This document shows, piece after piece, positions 57,365-64,000 of a stretch of 64,000 bases of DNA. The DNA comes from Hygrophila difformis (Eukaryota; Streptophyta; Magnoliopsida; Lamiales; Acanthaceae). Position 1 is the stretch's first letter. Every line of letters starts with the position of its first letter. The DNA is taken from positions 36,536,054 to 36,600,053 of the forward strand of contig JAOANR010000003.1 of the NCBI GenBank assembly GCA_030278955.1. The letters are read 5' to 3'. The notes beneath the pieces were generated by a model. That model saw only the letters and a list, made by a program, of their open reading frames with translations. It was not told the origin of the DNA and searched no databases. The translations under genes and the position numbers were made by a program.

Positions 57365-58079
57365 CTTGAGGAACTTGATGACTTGGCTACCATCATTGGT
57401 TGGTAATGCGACAGCCTCTACCCATTTGGACACGTAATCGACAGCTACCAAAATGTACTGGTTTCCACCATATGGTGGAAATGGTCCCATGAAGTCAATG
57501 CCCCAAATGTTGAAAATCTCAAGAGTGAGAATTCCTTTCTGAGGCATTTCATCCCTCTTGGAAATGTTTCCTAACCTTTGGCACCTGTCGCAGGCTTTCA
57601 CAAATGTCTTGCAATCCTCATAGATGTGAGGCCAATAAAATCCACACTCGAGGACTTTGTGAGCCATTCGAGTAGGACCATGGTGACCTCCATACTCTGA
57701 TTCATGGCATTTTCTGACAATTTGGTAGGCCTCATGCTCGGTCACACATCGCCTGATTATTGAATCGGCGCAGTGCTTGAAGAGATAAGGTTCTTCCCAG
57801 AAGTAGTTTGCAGCTACCTGGTGGAATCTTCTCCTTTGATAATCATTCGGGAATGGTGAGTTATTCCGCATGCTAAAAAGTTAGCAATGTCGGAAAACTA
57901 TGGACAAGCTTGGTCGTGCAAATGCAGTGCGAACAGCTGTTCGTCCGGGAAGTCTTCATTGACGGCCTTCTCATTTTTATAATTTTCTAGACGAGATAAA
58001 TGGTCAGCAGCACCATTGTCTCGCCCTCGCCTATCTTTTATTACGATGTCAAACTCCTGCAGCAATAGCACCCACCTGA
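57365..58079 (-). pseudogene. pol: Athila/Tat-type RNase H end and integrase N-terminal part
   Basis: 58079-57872 encodes the end of RNase H ('[14 protein letters not shown]', '[10 protein letters not shown]') with an in-frame TAG near 57930. After a frameshift near 57880, ORF 57871-57365 gives the integrase zinc finger (HH...'CDRCQRLGN') and first catalytic Asp ('[13 protein letters not shown]', '[17 protein letters not shown]'). The wording is typical of the Athila/Tat lineage. It continues in phase across W to 55011. Confidence 0.9.
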
Positions 58080-58084
58080 TTAAA
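58080..58084. repeat. probable element V target-site duplication, left copy
   Basis: TTAAA. The right copy would be beyond the window. Confidence 0.6.
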
Positions 58085-60053
58085 TGTAATACCCGGGGTT
58101 TTTACAACGCCCAAAGAAACAAAATAAAATTTATTTCCGAGAGGAAAATAATTTATTACAATAAATTATTGCTCGGAAATGGCGTGACCGATAAATTCAA
58201 AGAATTCGAACCCAAATTTTGGTCAAGTCGAAATGGGATGAAAGAGGGAAAGGAAGCCCGAAGATATTCCATGGATTAATCCCAAAAGAACTGGAATTAA
58301 ATTTAAGAAGGAAAAGAATTTTAATTCCAAGAACCCGTGAAGTCGGAAATAACTTAATTAGATAAATTATTGCACGGGAGCCAAAAGACGACGAATTCAA
58401 GCCAACGGATTCAAATTCGACGCATTCAAGATTTCGAATATGAAATTCATTGGAGTCGAAATAAATTTAAGTAAGGAATCGTAACCCGAGAACGACCCGA
58501 AAAGTCGAGCCCGAAAACATAGAAGGACAAAAGTCCGAAAGAGATGAGAAAAGGCCCGACGGATCGCACGACCCGGCCCAGGCTGCAGCCCAGGCCCGGG
58601 CCGCGTGGTCGCCACGCGGGAACGCGCCATGAGCGCGCCAAGCAGCAGACAGCTGCAAATCGCGCGATCATGGCGATTTCTTGCTGAAATTACGCCTCCC
58701 GACTTTGGTAACTAAATCGGACGAGTGGGGAAGCTTTTACCCGACCTAGGGCTGCCTCCCCCACTCTATTCACCATTGAGCAGCCTCCCAAACACCCACA
58801 ATCTCTCCCAAAGCCAAACACCTCTCCGACGAACTTCCGGCAACCTCCCGACGAGTATTCCGGCGAAGACGGGACGAGCGAGACAAGGCCACTGCCTTCT
58901 AGGACCTTGATAAGTTGTATTATAGTGTGTAGCTCGTCCATAAGTCTCAAAAACTCGAAATCTAACCATCTTTCCTTTGCCACGATTACACGTCGGGGGA
59001 CGAACAAAAAGCGATCGGAGAAGTTGGCCGTTCGTCGCGACCTTAGGACATCCGGAAATCCCTTCCGACGACCCTACTCTCTAATTAAGTAAGTTAAGAC
59101 CTTACTAACCAATATTTGTGGTTTATTGTTGTTTAAAACTTAAGATCTAGACCCGTAACAAAAATCGGTTTTCAAAAACCCTATTTTCGTCCAATTTCAA
59201 AAACTCGCCTAAAACTCGACCTTTGAGAATTCAAACCGAAAACGTTTCAACATAGATTTTGTTCCTAAGACTTTAATCTATCTTGTGTCCAAATTTCAGC
59301 CATTGACATTAAGATTTGCTATTCCAAATCGCGCCGTAAACTTTCTGTGACAAACCGAACGTTTAAAACTGCTGACAGATTTACTTACTCGACTAGATGC
59401 ATGTTTTTCACCAGCTTTTAGAATGATTCAACTTTGCATTTCTAAACAAAAGTTGTAGATAATTGTGTCTAGATTATGCATATAAAATTTCATGAATTTT
59501 GGAGTTCATTTGTTATGTCAAAATGGCCGATATTCAGAACTGTTTTTAAACCACCCGTTGAGTCCGCGCGTATACAGCGTGTTGTGGTCGATTTTTGAAC
59601 ATCTAAAATTCATTATTTCCAAATTTTTAAAACATGGAAGTTGTTCATTAATGTGTTGTGTATCTCCTGTAAATATTTCGGATCAATTGGCTTTGAAATG
59701 AATTTTTTATCGGCGTCGCACGAACCTGTGACTAAATCAGTTTTTGGGACAGAAATTATCTTTTGCAAAGAACTCGAAATTTGACTCACTTCGAAACCTT
59801 ATTTCCAAAAACTTAAAACATGAAAGTTGTTCATGTGTGTGTTTTCGAGCTACTGTGTAAATTCCAGAATTTTTGGTGTAAAGATGAATTTTTAATTATG
59901 AAAGGCGTAAACTGCATCGAAATCGGATTTTTCGAACTTGAGAAAACTCGAACTATGAAACGCGATATCGAATATTTTGATAACTTTGAAATACGAACTT
60001 TCAAAAAATTCCGTTCACTAGGCTGAGCCGATCTTCATGTTATCATTATCTTT

Positions 60054-60204
60054 GAGACTGCCTCGTTAGTGGTCTCCTTACTATCTGAGATTGCCTCGTT
60101 AGTGGTCCTACTATCTTTTGAGACTGCATCGTTAGTGGTCTCCCATTTATTTGGACTGCCTCGTTAGTGGTCCTACGATTGAGATTGCCTCGTTAGTGAT
60201 CTCG
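60054..60204 (+). repeat. TGCCTCGTTAGTG hairpin array in V 5' LTR
   Basis: Five units with arms GAGAC/GTCTC, GAGAT/ATCTC and GGAC/GTCC; a stray sixth lies at about 60456-60478 after the second array. Confidence 0.92.
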
Positions 60205-60209
60205 TTACT

Positions 60210-60440
60210 ATGCCAAAACGGCTGTTGTGCACATGGCCTGCCAAATCGGCAGTGGGAAATACACGGCCTGCCCGAGTGGCAGTGAAACCGCTTGAAAGGC
60301 CTGTCAAATGATAGTTGACATACATGCCTGTCAAATTGACAGTAGATACACACGACTTGCCGAAATGGCAATCGAGATACATGGCTAGCCAAAACGGCAG
60401 TCAATACTGATATGGCTGCGGCTGCCGGTTCACCGGCTAA
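60210..60440 (+). repeat. CTGCC/GGCAG hairpin array in V 5' LTR
   Basis: Six or more short hairpins about 35 bp apart: CTGCC/GGCAG twice, CTGTC/GACAG, TTGCC/GGCAA and partly paired ones. Arms change as complementary pairs; loops are A-rich (AAAT, AAATT, GAAAT). Inserted between TGCCTCGTTAGTG units. Confidence 0.85.
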
Positions 60441-61153
60441 CTGATTATGATTTTTGAGATTCCCTCGTTAGTGATCTCCCTTGTGTGGTGTCCTCTTCTT
60501 AGTTGCGGGATAAGACTTAGAAGACTTGTGTGCGTATTTAATTAAGCTGCAATTATTTATCACGTTTTTAAATTATGCTTCTAAATTACGTTTTTAAACT
60601 ATGCTTTTAAAATTTCGCTTTTAAATTAAGTCTAAGTTTTGTATTCTCGTCTTGAATAAATTAATCATGTTTTTCCGCTGTAAGTAAACTATGAATTTTA
60701 AATTAATTTCGTAACGCATGAAAAGTGTAATTTTAATTAAACACATGAAACCCCTTAAATTGTTTTGTTAGGGATTAACTTACTCAGTATTTTATATACT
60801 GATAAAACCCGTTGTTCATTTTTCCATTACAGAGTACGGAACATGATCATGCATCGGGGGATCACTTTGGGCATTTAATTATTTGTTTTACATGCCTTGC
60901 ATACGGGCTTGTTAACCCGAGTTTTGGCCATGTCGGCCCTGTATTTTAATTTCCGCTGCAACTTATTATTTTTATTATCATGTATGGATTATATTACATT
61001 ATTATTTTTAAGTAATTCCGGACTTGCTTTTAAAACTTTTTCCAACACCTATAGCCTTGCATCTCTTTAGCATGCTTGGAGAAACCGTGTCTTGCTAGGG
61101 AGGTGTGGCGGTGGCACCCCGGCCTGGGTTATCAAATCCAGGGTGTTACAAAA

Positions 61154-61165
61154 TGGTATTAGAGC
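61154..61165 (+). promoter_or_regulatory. element V primer-binding site
   Basis: TGGTATTAGAGC, one C-to-T change from the initiator Met tRNA complement. Confidence 0.88.
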
Positions 61166-61685
61166 CCGGAAATATTTTTAAATTATTATTATTACTTTGG
61201 CCAATATAGAGGCCCAAGATTTTTAAACAAATATTAATATTATTTTCAAATTTTTAAGTACCATTATTATTATTTAAATTTTAAGTTTTATTTCCATGGG
61301 ACACAATTTATTTTAAACCCATGGAAAATATTTACATATGCATAGAAATTTTTTTCCAACAAGTTTTTAAAGTCACGAAAATATTTTTCGGGGTTGGGGT
61401 AGCATTGTATAAAGCATACATGCATCGCATACATACATACATGAATATCGCGCTAATTTTTTTTTATGTGAATTAACAGTGTCAAAACTCTTACCTTCAA
61501 ATTGGTCATGACCTTGACTTAGAAGCGTTTGCTTTAAACTAATTCTGCCTCAGTCTTATAATTTGATCACCTAAGTTTAGCATTCTCCTATCTATTACCT
61601 CTTTCCAATCCAACCTTATAGATTTTCTTGAACGCTAACTTGCCTTAGATTAGAAACTCATCTTCACGTGCGTTGATAACAGAGG
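61166..61685 (+). other. element V leader, non-coding
   Basis: AT-rich with a short (ACAT)n stretch at about 61430-61443. No ORF. Confidence 0.6.
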
Positions 61686-62714
61686 ATGGCACCTAGGGGA
61701 AGACCAAGGAATGTAATCCCAAACAACACTGACTCTGACCTCCCCAACATGCCAAACAACAATGAGATTCCTCAGAATATGGATGAGCGTCTAAGGACGG
61801 TTGAGGAAGTTCTCGTAGTATTAGGAAATGCTGAAGGGCAACGTGCACAAGCGGGTGTACCACCACCGGTAGCCCGAGTCAACTACTTAGCCTTGGTAAA
61901 CCCTTACCAACCACCCCACTACGCTGGCGAAGAGGACCCGCCTCAGCTAGAGGAATGGATACGGACGTTCGATAAGCTGTTGAACGTTGTAAAGTGTCCC
62001 GACGGGGAAAAGGTTCACGTAGCTTCATACTACTTAGGAGGCGAGCCGGATGATTGGTGGCAAGCCACCCAATGGAATCGTGCGGAGTACGATGAGCCCT
62101 ACACAAGGTCAGAATTCACGGATCTGCTTAGGGACCATTTTCATCCCATGAGCACGAAGGCTGCCATGTACGAGGAATTTCTGGCACTAAGGCAAGGAGG
62201 AAAAACAGTCCAAGAATACTATAACCGTTTCAAGGAGTTGGTGCGGTTCGCGCCGAGACTGGTATCAACTGATGTAGAGATGGCACACAGGTTCGAGATG
62301 GGACTGAACCTATCTATTAGAGAGGTGATCACGGGTGAGCACTACCCTGACCTGCAAGATGTGTATGATCGTGCAGTAGCGGTTGCACGAGTTCAAGGAC
62401 TGAAACGGAAATCGGTAGGTGGGACTAACCAAGGACCACAAGGAGGATACAAGAGGAATAATGACCATGTCCGTAGAAACTCAAACCAACCACATCAAAT
62501 CGACAATGGACGAAACAAGGGGATAGTCTTCAACCATGGTGACTACGCGCCACCATGTCCAAAGTGTGGTAAACCACACTATGCGAGAGGATGCCCTCAG
62601 CCTGGATCCTGCCGTCGGTGCGGTCGACATGGTCATTGGCTGCGTGACTGCCGGACCCGAATAGAAAACATAAACAGGAGAGAGGACATGACCACTCGGT
62701 CCAAGCAACCGTAA
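61686..62714 (+). CDS. gag: element V gag polyprotein, intact
   Basis: 342 codons, 'MAPRGRPRNVIPNN' at the start. Gag core with 'YYLGGEPDDWWQATQ', 'LLRDHFHPMSTKAAMYEEF' and 'YNRFKELVRFA'; a basic Asn/Gly-rich linker; zinc knuckles 'CPKCGKPHYARGC' and 'CRRCGRHGHWLRDC'. It ends with TAA at 62712-62714 and no pol follows. It is closest in wording to the B2 gag and keeps the region deleted there. Confidence 0.93.
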   Translation: MAPRGRPRNVIPNNTDSDLPNMPNNNEIPQNMDERLRTVEEVLVVLGNAEGQRAQAGVPPPVARVNYLALVNPYQPPHYAGEEDPPQLEEWIRTFDKLLNVVKCPDGEKVHVASYYLGGEPDDWWQATQWNRAEYDEPYTRSEFTDLLRDHFHPMSTKAAMYEEFLALRQGGKTVQEYYNRFKELVRFAPRLVSTDVEMAHRFEMGLNLSIREVITGEHYPDLQDVYDRAVAVARVQGLKRKSVGGTNQGPQGGYKRNNDHVRRNSNQPHQIDNGRNKGIVFNHGDYAPPCPKCGKPHYARGCPQPGSCRRCGRHGHWLRDCRTRIENINRREDMTTRSKQP

Positions 62715-62951
62715 GAAGTTTCCAAGCATCGATAACTGCGTTTATTTTGAGTTCGATTCGACGAATTGTATCCAATCAAAAATAAACAAACTCAGATTGT
62801 TTTGAACTACGTTATGACTTGATCCCTTCACGGGGTACGTAGGCAGCTTGGAAATCTAAATTCTGAGTTCAGTCAAATAATAACAAACAACAACACACAT
62901 TAATACAATCACGCAACCAAACAATGCCCGAGCTCGCGAGGAGCTAACCCC
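62715..62951 (+). repeat. remnant of a B2-type LTR U3 inside element V
   Basis: 'ttgttttgaactacgttatg' and 'cacggggtacgtaggcagc' match the start of the B2 LTR (40430-40500), as in element A at 22642-22851. Confidence 0.75.
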
Positions 62952-62990
62952 CAACTTCGAGGACGAAGTTGATTCCTAAGGGGGAGAGGA
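62952..62990 (+). promoter_or_regulatory. element V hairpin plus polypurine module 1 (vestigial)
   Basis: CAACTTCG-AGGA-CGAAGTTG, then AAGGGGGAGAGGA, followed by TGTAACACCC at 62991 and only about 110 bp of old LTR-like sequence. Confidence 0.8.
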
Positions 62991-63100
62991 TGTAACACCC
63001 AAGAAATTTAATTCACGTTCAAAGGAATGGAATAAATTTCTTGTGGAAAGTCGATGGAAATACCCCAACATTAAATTGAGCCCAGAAGAAAGCGAGGGCG

Positions 63101-63139
63101 CAACTTTGGGGACGAAGTTGATTCTTAAGGGGGGTAGAC
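63101..63139 (+). promoter_or_regulatory. element V hairpin plus polypurine module 2 (current)
   Basis: CAACTTTG-GGGA-CGAAGTTG (one G-T pair), then AAGGGGGGTAGAC next to the 3' LTR. Confidence 0.82.
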
Positions 63140-64000
63140 TGTAATACCCGGGGGTTTTTACAACGCCCAAAGAAAAGAAATAAAATTTATTTCCGAGAGG
63201 AAAATAATTTATTACAATAAATTATTGCTCGGAAATGGCGTGACCGATAAATTCAAAGAATTCGAACCCAAATTTTGGTCAAGTCGAAATGGGATGAAAG
63301 AGGGAAAGGAAGCCCGAAGATATTCCATGGATTAATCCCATAAGAATTGGAAATAAATTCAAGAAGGAAAAGAAATTTAATTCCAAGAACCCGTGAAGTC
63401 GGAAATAACTTAATTAGATAAATTATTGCACGGGAGCCAAAAGACGACGAATTCAAGCCAACGGATTCAAACTCGACGGATTCAAGATTTCGAATATCAA
63501 ATTCATTGGAGTCGAAATAAATTTAAGAAAGGAATTGTAACCCGAGAACGACCCGAAAAGTCGAGCCCGAAACGTAGAAGGACAGAAGTACGAAAGAGAT
63601 GAGAAAAGGCCCGACGGATCGCACGACCCGGCCCAGGCCGGGGCCGCGCGGGAACGTGCCATGAGCGCACCAAGCAGCAGACAGCTGCAAATCGCGCGAT
63701 CATGGCGATTTCTGGCTGAAATTACGCCTCCCGACTTTGGTAACTAAATCGGACGAGTGGGGAAGCTTTTACCCGACCTAGGGCTGCCTCCCCCACTCTA
63801 TTCACCATTGAGCAGCCTCTCAAACACCCACAATCTCTCCCAAAGCCAAACACCTCTCCGACGAACTTCTGGCAACCTCCCGACGAGTATTCCGGCGAAG
63901 ACGGGACGAGCGAGACAAGGCCACTGCCTTCTAGGACCTTGGTAAGTTGTATTATAGTGTGTAGCTCGTCCATAAGTCTCAAAAACTCGAAATCTAACTA
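63140..64000 (+). repeat. element V 3' LTR, first 861 bp
   Basis: Repeats 58085-58960 with small deletions in the GC-rich part (63640-63650). Truncated by the window edge. Confidence 0.93.

Larger units (their letters stand above)
58085..61150 (+). repeat. element V 5' LTR
   Basis: 3,066 bp. The first 840 bp repeat at 63140-64000 with few changes. Acceptor-like TTTCCATTACAG near 60834 follows the arrays. Confidence 0.93.
58085..64000 (+). mobile_element. element V: gag-only Tekay/Del-like retrotransposon, right end outside the window
   Basis: 5' LTR 58085-61150, internal region 61151-63139, 3' LTR from 63140 to beyond 64000. LTRs start TGTAATACCCGGGG; this U3 resembles that of element B, while the downstream half resembles B2. 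The only gene is an intact gag. Two hairpin-polypurine modules lie before the 3' LTR. Confidence 0.92.

Overview
The window is plant nuclear DNA made almost entirely of transposable elements, many nested in one another. Evidence for a flowering plant: plant-type spliced genes, a Mutator-like (MULE) transposase with SWIM and OTU domains, a plant mobile domain (PMD) gene, chromodomain Ty3/gypsy elements of the Tekay/Del type with LTRs of the form TGTAAYACCC...GGTGTTACA, and an Athila/Tat-type element with a large extra ORF. I see no host housekeeping gene, no tRNA or rRNA gene, and nothing bacterial or organellar.

Layout. (1) 1-9765 is a minus-strand LTR of an Athila/Tat-like family, running off the left edge. 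It is split by a complete 6.9-kb MULE at 1418-8283, bounded by a perfect 9-bp target duplication (1409-1417 and 8284-8292). The MULE carries a PMD gene on the plus strand (4 exons, two apparent frameshifts in homopolymers) and, convergent to it, a five-exon transposase-SWIM-OTU gene on the minus strand whose splice phases all agree and which reads open for 938 codons. (2) 9766-29760 is the gag-protease part of an old plus-strand gypsy element (D). It is interrupted by element A (9916-25496, duplication CCTAG) and solo LTR C (25922-28659, duplication TTGTT). A's 5' LTR is itself interrupted by minus-strand element B (10333-18551). A and B carry gag only. (3) 29761 to beyond 58079 is a minus-strand Athila/Tat-type element: a probable 4.7-kb LTR (29761-34466), a broken extra ORF of about 1,430 codons (36122-40404) with a separate first exon at 53158-53189, and an integrase/RNase H fragment. 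It is interrupted by a full chromovirus, B2 (40410-51707, duplication TTTCG), solo LTR W (55012-57359, duplication TTGTT) and gag-only element V (58085 to past the right edge).

The most striking signal is not a gene. Nearly every element family here carries a tandem array of short inverted repeats (units of about 15-45 bp) whose stem bases differ between units but stay complementary. The unit differs by family: AAACGGCCA/TGGCCGTTT in the MULE; GTCGTGAGAC/GTCTCACGAC in the Athila-type LTR and internal promoter block; CTTG-GGG/CCC-CAAG around a TTCGATT loop in LTRs B and C; GAGAC/GTCTC around TGCCTCGTTAGTG in B2 and V; CTGCC/GGCAG in V. In the MULE the arrays lie in the first intron of each gene and in the space between the two 3' ends. 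In the chromovirus LTRs they lie in predicted leader introns. LTRs with nearly identical ends (A and C) carry different arrays, so the arrays behave as exchangeable modules. The closest known parallel is the family-specific motif arrays bound by VANC anti-silencing proteins of Arabidopsis VANDAL MULEs; the PMD gene would be a candidate partner here. That link is inference.

The nesting gives an order of events: D is oldest, then A and C in D, B in A, and separately B2, W and V in the Athila-type element. B2 and B have LTR pairs of nearly equal length that read almost the same, so they are fairly recent. The protein-coding genes are all transposon genes, and the transposase is the only multi-domain one that reads intact.
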